Shown here: piece by piece, positions 53,739-61,278 of the stretch
Layout of the letters: every line of letters starts with the position of its first letter
Numbering within the stretch: the stretch's first letter is position 1
NCBI GenBank assembly: GCA_022787145.1
Contig: JALFVM010000058.1
Span: 1 to 64,000, forward strand
Source: Lachnospiraceae bacterium
GTDB taxonomy: Bacteria > Bacillota > Clostridia > Lachnospirales > Lachnospiraceae
DNA length: 64,000 bases
Reading direction: 5' to 3'
The notes under the pieces: generated by a model
Seen by the model: only the letters and a program-made list of their open reading frames with translations
The model's database searches: none
What the model was told of the DNA's origin: nothing
Position numbers and translations under genes: made by a program

Positions 53739-54091
53739 TTCATTTGTGTCCTTTCCGTAAATGCGTCCATGGGCAGAAATAGGATGGAAACACTGCCCCA
53801 TATTTTATCCATTTTAGTGGAAAGAAGTGCAAATGTCAATAATACACAATAAGATAAAAAAGAAACAAGGTTACTGTTTGCTTTGTTCACAGGAACGAAA
53901 CAAGCCAGTATTTCCCGTAATAGAAACAACAGACTCCTGAAAAATACAGGAAAAATTTTTCCTGTGCTCTTCAGGAGCCTGTTTGCATAAGGAATGGCAA
54001 AGTACATAATCGTAATGACGAATCTATATGTACGTGCGAGTCATTTGATTACAGTATTCTGAAAAACTGCTGCCATAGAAATAGGTAATTC
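53739..54091. other. Intergenic region between tyrA and gap
   Basis: This stretch has no supported gene. It holds the double hairpin at 53930-53981 and AT-rich sequence that should carry the tyrA promoter on the minus strand, but I could not assign one with confidence. Confidence 0.5.
53930..53981 (-). terminator. Double hairpin downstream of gap
   Basis: An outer stem CAG(A)CTCCTGA/TCAGGAG(C)CTG encloses a perfect inner palindrome ACAGGAAAAA/TTTTTCCTGT. On the minus strand it follows gap and is a likely terminator, though the T tract is interrupted. Confidence 0.6.
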
Positions 54092-55111
54092 TTATTTGTG
54101 ATCGATCTGGTTCATGTACTGGATGAGACGGAAAATCTGGCTGGTATAGCCCCACTCATTATCATAAAAACAAATCAGTTTGAAGAAATGAGTGTTTACC
54201 TGTATTCCCTGACGAATATCAAAAATGGATGCATGTGTTTCACCGATAAAGTCAGAAGATACCACTTCATCATCCACAAAATCAAGAATGTCTGCCAGAT
54301 AAGTTCTGGAAGCCTCGCGGACTTTCTCACAGATATCTTCGTAAGTGGTTTCCTTTTTCAGTGCCACATTCAAATCTACAATCGATACGTCTGAGGTAGG
54401 TACACGATAAGAGATTCCGTTCATCTTGTCCTTCAGGGAAGGAATGACAAGAGAAATCGCCCTTGCTGCGCCGGTAGTGGAAGGAATCAGATTTCCAAAC
54501 ACGGCACGTCCCGTTCTCCAGTCTTTCAGGGAACGGCAGTCTACAACTTTCTGTTTGGCAGTGGCTGCATGAATGGTTGACATGAGTCCGTACTCAATTC
54601 CATAATTATCTTCGAGTACCTTGCAGATAGGAGCCAGACAGTTGGTCGTGCAGGAAGCGTTCGATACGACCTGCATATCAGGGGTGTACTTGTCCTGGTT
54701 GATGCCCATAACAAAAGTAGGAGTTTCTTCGTCTTTTGCAGGAGCGGAGATAATCACTTTTTTTGCACCGGCATGAATGTGAGCCATTGATTTTGCGGTT
54801 GTGCAGAATGCACCTGTGGCGTCTATGATATATTCGGCACCGCAGTCTGCCCATGGGATAGAAGCGGCATCACTGCACGAAAATACAGGGATTTTCAGTC
54901 CATTGACAACGATTCCTTTCTCATAGGTAGATAATTCTCCTTTGAAGCGGCCGAAAATTGTATCATAACGGATCATATAAACCATATAATCCAAATCTGC
55001 GTTGCGGACGTTGATTCCGCATAAGCGAAAGGTTTCAGGCTGACTGATGGCGATACGGAATGCAACACGTCCAATGCGTCCGAATCCGTTGATGCCAATT
55101 TGAATTGCCAT
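54092..55111 (-). CDS. gap: Glyceraldehyde-3-phosphate dehydrogenase with altered cofactor-site residues
   Basis: A 339-residue phosphorylating GAPDH with catalytic Cys in SNASCTTNCLAP and the GINGFGRIGR NAD fold start. The residue that normally fixes NAD preference, Asp of the IND motif (position 32-33), is Val here: INVRNADLDYM, with Arg next. The second cofactor position, Pro188 in the DGPSHKDWR-type segment, is Arg (VDCRSLKDWR). Loss of Asp plus nearby Arg residues suggests NADP use, by analogy with NADP-dependent GAPDHs. It is monocistronic, without pgk or tpi neighbours. Confidence 0.9.
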   Translation of the reverse strand: MAIQIGINGFGRIGRVAFRIAISQPETFRLCGINVRNADLDYMVYMIRYDTIFGRFKGELSTYEKGIVVNGLKIPVFSCSDAASIPWADCGAEYIIDATGAFCTTAKSMAHIHAGAKKVIISAPAKDEETPTFVMGINQDKYTPDMQVVSNASCTTNCLAPICKVLEDNYGIEYGLMSTIHAATAKQKVVDCRSLKDWRTGRAVFGNLIPSTTGAARAISLVIPSLKDKMNGISYRVPTSDVSIVDLNVALKKETTYEDICEKVREASRTYLADILDFVDDEVVSSDFIGETHASIFDIRQGIQVNTHFFKLICFYDNEWGYTSQIFRLIQYMNQIDHK

Positions 55112-55307
55112 GATAATTTCCTCCTAATGGTAATCATAGATTATAATTTTTACTATGGCAATAAGGTGCAGTACTGAATCCTATATACTGTAATCTTTTG
55201 ACAGTGTAACATAGATGAATGAAAAAATCTATAGTTTTATTATTAATTAAAAAATTAACGGGGATGACAATGCATTATCAGATATTTTAAAAAGAATTGT
55301 AAAAAAG

Positions 55308-55336
55308 TTGACAATCCATCTATTTCCAGATATGAT
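55308..55336 (+). promoter_or_regulatory. Promoter of the first cobalamin-riboswitch transcript
   Basis: TTGACA (55308-55313), 17-base spacer, TATGAT (55331-55336). The rest of 55112-55307 holds no clear feature. Confidence 0.85.
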
Positions 55337-55385
55337 AAGAGATAAGAAAAGTAAAGTTGTCATAATTATTATAGAGTCATAAAAA

Positions 55386-55541
55386 CAGATACAAAAAATG
55401 TATATGCATTTTGGAACTTTCGGTGAGATTCCGACACGGATTTGTCCCCACTGTAATCAGGACGAACGCTATCAGAGCCACTGGGTAACCGGGAAGGGGT
55501 AGCAAGTAGGTTTGAACTGCGAGACAGGATACAGGTATCTG
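55386..55541 (+). promoter_or_regulatory. Cobalamin riboswitch 1
   Basis: The closing stem P1 is perfect: CAGATAC (55386-55392) with GTATCTG (55535-55541). Inside are the conserved cobalamin-aptamer blocks: CGGTGAGATTCCG, then CCACTGTAATCAGG, GAGCCACTGGG, CCGGGAAGGGG and the B12-box-like GCGAGACAGGATACAGG. It is followed by a terminator, so bound B12 should switch off the gene at 55629. Confidence 0.93.
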
Positions 55542-55565
55542 AATAAAAAAGACGGAGCATCTGAA

Positions 55566-55602
55566 GGCACAGAACAGAGGTCTGTTTTTTGTGCCCTTTT
55601 TT
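55566..55602 (+). terminator. Riboswitch 1 expression-platform terminator
   Basis: GGCACAGAACAGA pairs with TCTGTT...TGTGCC and is followed by T6, 25 bases after the aptamer. Confidence 0.88.
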
Positions 55603-55628
55603 ACACAGATGTGAAAGAGGGGAAGCGT

Positions 55629-56432
55629 ATGGAATACAGAATTTTAAGCAGAGAAGATGCACTTGCAAATGTCAGTGTAGAATATAAAATAGATTCTTGT
55701 TATCAGGCAATGGGAGAGGAATGTCTGAAAAACAATATTAAGATAAGAAAGGTGATGCTTCCGGAAATACAGGTGATTGAATCGCAGGCTTTCTGTGGCT
55801 GCACCGCTCTGAGGACGGTAGAATTTCCAAAAATCAGAAAAATAAAGGAGGAAGCCTTTGCCAATTGCAGCAATCTCAAAGAAATCCGATTTTCAGAAAA
55901 TCTCTGTATGATAGGAGGACAGGCTTTTTATAAGTGCAAAAGGATCCGAAATGTTGATTTTCTGGAGAACAGACAGTGCAAAACAATTGCTTCCGGGACT
56001 TTTGCGGAGTGTCGCCAGATGGAACACGTGACTCTTCCGAAAGAACTGGAGGTGATTGAGGAGGAAGCTTTCTATAAGTGTGAAGCTTTGCAGGAAATTG
56101 AATTGCCCTCCACATTACGCACGATTGGAAAACGAGCTTTTTATCAGTGTGGATTAAAGCATCTGCAGTTGCCGGATCATCTTGCTTTTATCGGAGAGAG
56201 TGCGTTTTTAAAGTGCCGGAGCCTGGAGTATGTAAAAATTCCGAAATCCGTGAAGTCTATCGAAAAATGGGCATTTCATGGATGCGGAAATTTGAAAATT
56301 CTGGAGATTCATCACGATCTGGAAACAGTGGGAGACTGGATTACGAACAAAAACTGTACGATTCGATGTAAAAAGGGGAGTAAAATGCAGGAATATGCCG
56401 AAAAATATGGTATGTGTCTGGAATTTATTTGA
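55629..56432 (+). CDS. BspA-like leucine-rich-repeat (LRR_5) protein without signal peptide, B12-riboswitch controlled
   Basis: A 267-residue protein made almost wholly of LRR_5 repeats, each with a pattern like (I)xxxAFxxCxxLxxIxLP; about eight are visible (for example QAFCGCTALRTVEFP and EAFYKCEALQEIELP). ATG 55629 follows GGGGAAGCGT; an upstream extension would run through the terminator. There is no signal peptide or membrane segment, so it should be cytoplasmic, unlike most BspA proteins. Its leader is a cobalamin riboswitch, and an LRR_5 block also ends the secreted protein at 58281, which suggests a shared pathway. Function is unknown. Confidence 0.85.
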   Translation: MEYRILSREDALANVSVEYKIDSCYQAMGEECLKNNIKIRKVMLPEIQVIESQAFCGCTALRTVEFPKIRKIKEEAFANCSNLKEIRFSENLCMIGGQAFYKCKRIRNVDFLENRQCKTIASGTFAECRQMEHVTLPKELEVIEEEAFYKCEALQEIELPSTLRTIGKRAFYQCGLKHLQLPDHLAFIGESAFLKCRSLEYVKIPKSVKSIEKWAFHGCGNLKILEIHHDLETVGDWITNKNCTIRCKKGSKMQEYAEKYGMCLEFI

Positions 56433-56468
56433 TTTTGTAAAGAAAAATAGAGAATTCTTGAAATTGTA

Positions 56469-56497
56469 TTGACTTATCAAGAAAAATAAGATATTAT
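56469..56497 (+). promoter_or_regulatory. Promoter of the second cobalamin-riboswitch transcript
   Basis: TTGACT (56469-56474), 17-base spacer, TATTAT (56492-56497). Confidence 0.8.
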
Positions 56498-56536
56498 ATG
56501 ATTTATATGAATACAGAACAGTAGCAGCCATTTACT

Positions 56537-56685
56537 GATAATAAATTGGTGAATGATAATGGAAAATCCGGTGAGAGTCCGGAACAAGTCTTTTGCGGTA
56601 AGTGTATGTTTGTACATAAGTCCGTGTCCACTGCATACTTCGTCAACGCCAGAAGCGTATAGGATAGTATGTGGTGAATTTTATC
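56537..56685 (+). promoter_or_regulatory. Cobalamin riboswitch 2 (divergent)
   Basis: Blocks shared with the cobalamin aptamer are present in order: GGAAAATCCGGTGAGAGTCC, TTTTGCGGTAAG, AAGTCCG, CCACTGC, AACGCCAGAAGCG and TAGGATAGTATG. The closing stem is GATAA..AAATT (56537-56547) with AATTTTATC (56677-56685). The 3' box departs from consensus, so the class is less certain than for riboswitch 1. A strong terminator follows. Confidence 0.75.
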
Positions 56686-56704
56686 CCTATATAACATATA
56701 TATG

Positions 56705-56735
56705 AGCCTTCCGGTGAGAACCGGAGGGCTTTTTT
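56705..56735 (+). terminator. Riboswitch 2 expression-platform terminator
   Basis: AGCCTTCCGGT pairs over its full length with ACCGGAGGGCT around a GAGA loop, then T6. It would stop transcription before the secreted-protein operon when B12 is bound. Confidence 0.92.
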
Positions 56736-56829
56736 GGTTTTACAATTGCATATGCTGACAGAGAATCCCTTATCCTATGATCTATCCTATCTCTTTTTGG
56801 AGGAAAATAATCAACGAAGGAGGATGACA

Positions 56830-58227
56830 ATGAGAAAGAAGCGAAAAAAAGTAAAAGGTCTGCTGGGGGGAATTTGCGTGCTGTTTGCTCTGGTGCTGAC
56901 AGGAAGGGTAGAAGTTTCGGCAGATACGATGACAATGACGTTGGAACGTTTTGTAGTTGGAGGAGATTTTATTATGGAACCGACTATTGTAACGTTCACG
57001 CCGGGAGAAACTTATGCGGATGTTTTGCAGCGAGTGCTCCATCAAAATGGAATTTCATATGTCTCTAAGGATACGTCTATGGGATTTTATCTGTCAGGTA
57101 TTCATGGTGTAGATGTTGGAACCGACAAAATTCCATCATGTGTAATTGATATTTTGAATAAGAACAATCAGAAAATTGTCGAAAATTATATGCCGGGAAG
57201 TTTGTATGAAAGATCCTATACATCAGGGTCTGGATGGATGTATTACGTGAATAATCAGTATGTTACGATGGGAATGGGATCCATAGAACCAAAGCAGAAT
57301 GATGTGGCAAGATTTATGTTTACACTCTGTATGGGGGCAGATCTGGCAGGTCGAAGCGGCAGCACGGTATATTATTATGTGGCAGATAAAACAGAGTTAG
57401 TCAGACTTATGGGAGTTGTGAATCAAAATATAACGAAATATCAGGCGATGGACGGCTTTTTTGATGCATGGAAGGAAGCACTGGAAGTCATGGCAAAAGT
57501 AGATGCCAGTGATTATGAGGTTAAGGAAGCAATCAGTTATTTAGATGATGTCATAACAAGTGCACCGGAACCGACAGATACGCCAATTCCGACACCGAGA
57601 CCAACAAATACACCGAAACCAACAAATACTCCAATGCCGGTTCAGACTTTGGGCAAGTCAACCGTCTCCAAAGTATCTTCAACGGCGTACAACAAATTGA
57701 AAGTAAGCTGGAGTAAAGCGAAATATGCAGATGGTTATGCTGTGTATCGTTCGACATCTGCTAAGGGAAGCTATCAGCTGGTGAAAACGATTGGAAGCGG
57801 AACAACTCTTTCCTATACAGATGGAAATCTAATCACGGGAAAAACGTACTACTATAAGGTTCGTCCGTTCCAGATGGTTGGCGGTTCCAGAAAATACGGT
57901 GCATATTCTTCTTACAAGAGCGGAAAGCCTGTTTTGACGGTACCATCCCTTACTGTAAAAGCGGGCAATAAACAGGTGGCTTTAAAATGGAAGAAAGTAA
58001 GTGGTGCATCAGGCTATCAGGTATATCGTGCAAACAGTAAAAATGGAAAATATACGCTGGTTGCTTCCATTAAAAAAGGCAGTACCGTATCGTATACCAA
58101 CAAAAATCTGAAAGCAGGAAAAATTTATTATTACAAGGTGCGTGCATATAGGACTGTGAATAACAAAAAAGTGTATAGTTCTTATTCTGCTGTGAAAGCA
58201 GCGAAGGCAGGAGGTGTAAAAAAATAA
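56830..58227 (+). CDS. Secreted DUF4430 domain protein with two Fn3-like domains
   Basis: A 465-residue secreted protein. ATG 56830 is preferred because AAGGAGG is six bases upstream; ATG 56824 touches that site. A signal peptide (1-31) is followed by a DUF4430-type beta domain (about 33-175; FTPGETYADVLQRVL and GSGWMYYVNNQYV are the recognisable parts), the fold shared with the C-terminal domain of transcobalamin and intrinsic factor. A helical segment, a Pro/Thr linker (TPIPTPRPTNTPKPTNTP, about 248-275) and two Fn3-like repeats follow (Y-rich KTYYYKVRPF and KIYYYKVRAY). It has no anchor motif. First gene behind riboswitch 2. Confidence 0.8.
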   Translation: MRKKRKKVKGLLGGICVLFALVLTGRVEVSADTMTMTLERFVVGGDFIMEPTIVTFTPGETYADVLQRVLHQNGISYVSKDTSMGFYLSGIHGVDVGTDKIPSCVIDILNKNNQKIVENYMPGSLYERSYTSGSGWMYYVNNQYVTMGMGSIEPKQNDVARFMFTLCMGADLAGRSGSTVYYYVADKTELVRLMGVVNQNITKYQAMDGFFDAWKEALEVMAKVDASDYEVKEAISYLDDVITSAPEPTDTPIPTPRPTNTPKPTNTPMPVQTLGKSTVSKVSSTAYNKLKVSWSKAKYADGYAVYRSTSAKGSYQLVKTIGSGTTLSYTDGNLITGKTYYYKVRPFQMVGGSRKYGAYSSYKSGKPVLTVPSLTVKAGNKQVALKWKKVSGASGYQVYRANSKNGKYTLVASIKKGSTVSYTNKNLKAGKIYYYKVRAYRTVNNKKVYSSYSAVKAAKAGGVKK

Positions 58228-58280
58228 GATGAAAAAGAACTATATAAGGTGAAAATGCATGTAAAGGAGGAAAAAATGAC

Positions 58281-61130
58281 ATGAGAAAAATCAATCATGC
58301 AGGAAAGAAAATCCTGAGTCTGTTTTTGACGTTGATGTTGCTTTTTGGAATGTTTCCTGCAGCAGCAATAGAAGTAAGAGCAGAAAATAATCAGGATGTC
58401 ATTGTTTTGGAGGATGTAGAAGATCCAATCGTTGTTGAGGAAACCGTTGAACCGGATGAAAACCCGGAGTCGGAAGAACTGGTTAGCGAGCCGGAAAATG
58501 ACAATATTCAGAATTATCTGACTACAATTGATGAGAATATCAATCATGGACTTTCGTATTTGAATAGTCGACCCTGCAATGCGTATGGAAACGAGTGGAC
58601 AATTTTTACAATCTTACGTTGTGGCGGCACGATTTCCGAAGAAAACAAAACGGCTTATCTAAATAATTTGAAGGATGATCTGGATGCGGACGGACAATTA
58701 AGCAGCAATAATCAGGGACAACCTACCGATTACGCTCGTGTGATACTGACACTTGGCATGCTGGGAGAAGATCCGGCTGATTTCCGGGGATATAACCTGG
58801 TAGAAACACTTTATAACTGGAATAATCTAAATAATCTGACAATCAATCAAATCAGTTGGACGCTGCTTGCGCTGGACAGCAAACAGTATGATATTCCGGA
58901 AGATGCCAAATGGAGTAGAGAAACGCTGATTAATCTGCTGGTAAGTAAACAGAATGAAGATGGCGGATTTGCCAGCTGGGGATCAACCAGCGATGTTGAT
59001 ATGACAGCTATGGTGCTCCAGACATTGGTGCCATATAATGATGCTTCTCATGCAGCGGTGCAGCCTGTTTTTGAAGGTGGAATCCGTTACCTTCAGTCAC
59101 AGATCAATGAGGATGCCGGCTTTGAGAGCTGGGGAAATGAAAATGCCTGTTCTACAGCGCAGGTGCTGATTCTTTTGCCAATGCTCGGTATGGATCCGGC
59201 AGCCAGCAATGGATTTGTAAAAGCTCAGAAGAACATGATTACAAATCTGGAAGGATATCGAGATGAGACAGGCGGTGGTTTCTTCTGGCAAAAGGGTAGT
59301 CCATATAGTAAGGATGGTTCCACTTATCAAGTGGTATTAGCACTTGAGTCATGTCGACGTTTTGCAAGCAATGAAAATTCTGTATATGATCTGACAGAGT
59401 CCGATAAAAAAGAAGAAGTAAAAGCTTTGTTGCAGGAAAAAATCAATGAGGTTCAGAACAAAGCAGATACGATCATGGAAGGAGACGAACCTGGTCAGTA
59501 TGCAGAAGGAACCAAACAGGAACTTTTAAAGGCGGTTGCAGATGCGCAGGAGGTTTGTGATAATCCGGAGTCAACAGAAACTGATTACGACCAGGCTATG
59601 CAGGCATTGAAAGAAGCAGAACAGCTTGCAGACAGTAAGAAAAATGTGGCATCAGCGGAAATCACAATTGCTGCTGTAATTGATACGAAAGGTAAAAAAC
59701 CAGATTTGATTTTGAATCAGCCGGTTCGGGCAGATGAGGCAGAAAAGGCCGGATATACAAAACCGGAAGCGTCAAAAGATAAAGTAACCGTTTTGGATGC
59801 ACTGGTTGTTCTTCACAAAGAAATGTTCGGGGAGGAAGATTTTGGAAAAAATCCAACGGATTATCTGGAAATTAACGCAAGTGGATGGATTACCACTTTA
59901 TTTGGCTTAGAAACTTCATATGTTGGATTTTATGTAAATCATGAATCACCGTCGCTGACATGTGACCAATGCGAATTAAAAACGCAGGATACGGTATGTG
60001 CGTTTCTTTATGGAGATACGACACAGTATTCAGATCAGTATCTGTTTATAGAGAAAACACAGGAGCAGATTGAAGTTGGAGAAAGTCTTTCTCTCATAGT
60101 AAAGAGTGCCGGTTATATGACGACTCAGGCGGAACCTGGGTGTGAAGTGACGTTAACAGATCCGGATGGAAATCAACAGCAAGCGATTACAGATGAGAAT
60201 GGAGTGGTACTGTTTCAGGTTCAAAAAGCAGGGATTTATACGGCGGAAATTACAAATAATCCGTTTACATACTCTGTTACATCGGGACCAGTGAAAATTA
60301 CGGTAGAAGAGAAAAAAGAAGAACCTTCCGACCCGTCGACACCTGTTTTATCCAGTGAAAGCAGGCTTTCGGCTCTTGTGCTCAGTGCGGGAACATTATC
60401 ACCGGCATTTTCTGCTAATACAAAGAACTATACAGCTATTGTAGAAAACGCAACAGACAAACTTGCAGTGAAAACAAAAGCAGCAGATGGCGCAACAGTA
60501 ACTGTAAATGGAAAAGCTGCATCGAAAAAAGTGGATTTGAAGGTTGGCTACAATACGATCAAAATTCAGGTAAAAGCAGAGGATGGAAAGGCAACCAGTA
60601 CTTACACCGTCAAAGTGACAAGAGCGGTACCTAAGAATTATAAAATTACGATTAGTGGTAAAAAATATCAGGTGACCAATGCACTGAGTAAGAAGGGAAC
60701 GGTTGCGATTACAGGACTGTCCAGCAAAAAGGCAGAGACACTGTCTGTTCCGAATACTGTAAAAATTTATGGAATTACATATAAAGTAACTTCGGTAGGG
60801 AAGAATGCATTTAGAGAATTGTCAAAACTGAAAAGCGCGAAGGTTGGCGACAATGTAACAACCATCGGTTATGGCGCGTTTTATAAATGTCCGGCTCTGA
60901 AATCTGTCACTTTAGGCAAAAACGTAAAGAGCATCGGAAATCATGCATTTTGCCGCGATGTGAAGCTTCGCACGCTGACCTTGAATGGAACTGCTTTGAC
61001 GAAGGTTGGAGAACATGTACTGTACAAAGCCGCAAACCTGACCATCAAAGCTCCGTCCAGTAAAGTAAAAACTTACAAAAAACTTTTTACGAATAAAGGA
61101 ACAAAGAACTTTAAGGTAGTAAAAAAATAA
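58281..61130 (+). CDS. Secreted intrinsic-factor-like protein: alpha/alpha barrel, DUF4430-like, Ig-like, cadherin-like and LRR_5 domains
   Basis: A 949-residue multidomain protein. Signal peptide 1-35; acidic linker; alpha/alpha-barrel with terpene-cyclase/prenyltransferase-like repeats (about 75-370; SKQNEDGGFASWG, SDVDMTAMVLQTL, SQINEDAGFESWG); FIVAR-like helices (about 375-455); a DUF4430-like beta domain (about 460-590; VTVLDALVVLHKEMFG, GWITTLFGLETSYVGFYVN); an Ig-like segment; a cadherin-like beta-sandwich domain (about 695-790); and LRR_5 repeats (about 800-949). Barrel plus DUF4430 is the domain pair of mammalian intrinsic factor and transcobalamin. The cyclase motif DxDD is degenerate (DVDM), so terpene cyclization is unlikely. 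It is 53 bases after the previous gene. Confidence 0.8.
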   Translation: MRKINHAGKKILSLFLTLMLLFGMFPAAAIEVRAENNQDVIVLEDVEDPIVVEETVEPDENPESEELVSEPENDNIQNYLTTIDENINHGLSYLNSRPCNAYGNEWTIFTILRCGGTISEENKTAYLNNLKDDLDADGQLSSNNQGQPTDYARVILTLGMLGEDPADFRGYNLVETLYNWNNLNNLTINQISWTLLALDSKQYDIPEDAKWSRETLINLLVSKQNEDGGFASWGSTSDVDMTAMVLQTLVPYNDASHAAVQPVFEGGIRYLQSQINEDAGFESWGNENACSTAQVLILLPMLGMDPAASNGFVKAQKNMITNLEGYRDETGGGFFWQKGSPYSKDGSTYQVVLALESCRRFASNENSVYDLTESDKKEEVKALLQEKINEVQNKADTIMEGDEPGQYAEGTKQELLKAVADAQEVCDNPESTETDYDQAMQALKEAEQLADSKKNVASAEITIAAVIDTKGKKPDLILNQPVRADEAEKAGYTKPEASKDKVTVLDALVVLHKEMFGEEDFGKNPTDYLEINASGWITTLFGLETSYVGFYVNHESPSLTCDQCELKTQDTVCAFLYGDTTQYSDQYLFIEKTQEQIEVGESLSLIVKSAGYMTTQAEPGCEVTLTDPDGNQQQAITDENGVVLFQVQKAGIYTAEITNNPFTYSVTSGPVKITVEEKKEEPSDPSTPVLSSESRLSALVLSAGTLSPAFSANTKNYTAIVENATDKLAVKTKAADGATVTVNGKAASKKVDLKVGYNTIKIQVKAEDGKATSTYTVKVTRAVPKNYKITISGKKYQVTNALSKKGTVAITGLSSKKAETLSVPNTVKIYGITYKVTSVGKNAFRELSKLKSAKVGDNVTTIGYGAFYKCPALKSVTLGKNVKSIGNHAFCRDVKLRTLTLNGTALTKVGEHVLYKAANLTIKAPSSKVKTYKKLFTNKGTKNFKVVKK

Positions 61131-61139
61131 TATACAAAC

Positions 61140-61164
61140 GCCTTTCGGCCTGTGGCCGAAGGGC
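61140..61164 (+). terminator. Hairpin between second and third secreted-protein genes
   Basis: GCCTTTCGGCC pairs with GGCCGAAGGGC around TGT. The following TGTTTGG is a poor T tract, so it may only attenuate or protect the upstream message. Confidence 0.45.
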
Positions 61165-61278
61165 TGTTTGGCTAAAAATCTGTATGCAGATGAGTTTCTC
61201 ATGCAAGAAGAAGGGGAGATTGATCTGAATGCAGAAAACTAGAAAGTATGAATCAACAGAGGGAAGGATATAGGCAGA

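Noticed and set aside
55512..55628. Longer start (TTG at 55512) for the LRR protein
   Set aside because: It would begin inside the cobalamin aptamer and cross the terminator. ATG 55629 has a ribosome site and lies after the regulatory RNA.
56734..56829. Longer start (TTG at 56734) for the DUF4430-Fn3 protein
   Set aside because: It begins in the T tract of the riboswitch terminator and would bury the signal peptide; ATG 56830 has an AAGGAGG site and gives a proper signal peptide.
58500..59390. Functional terpene cyclase or protein prenyltransferase
   Set aside because: The barrel repeats resemble these enzymes, but the cyclase motif is degenerate, the protein is secreted, and the riboswitch context points to corrinoid binding.
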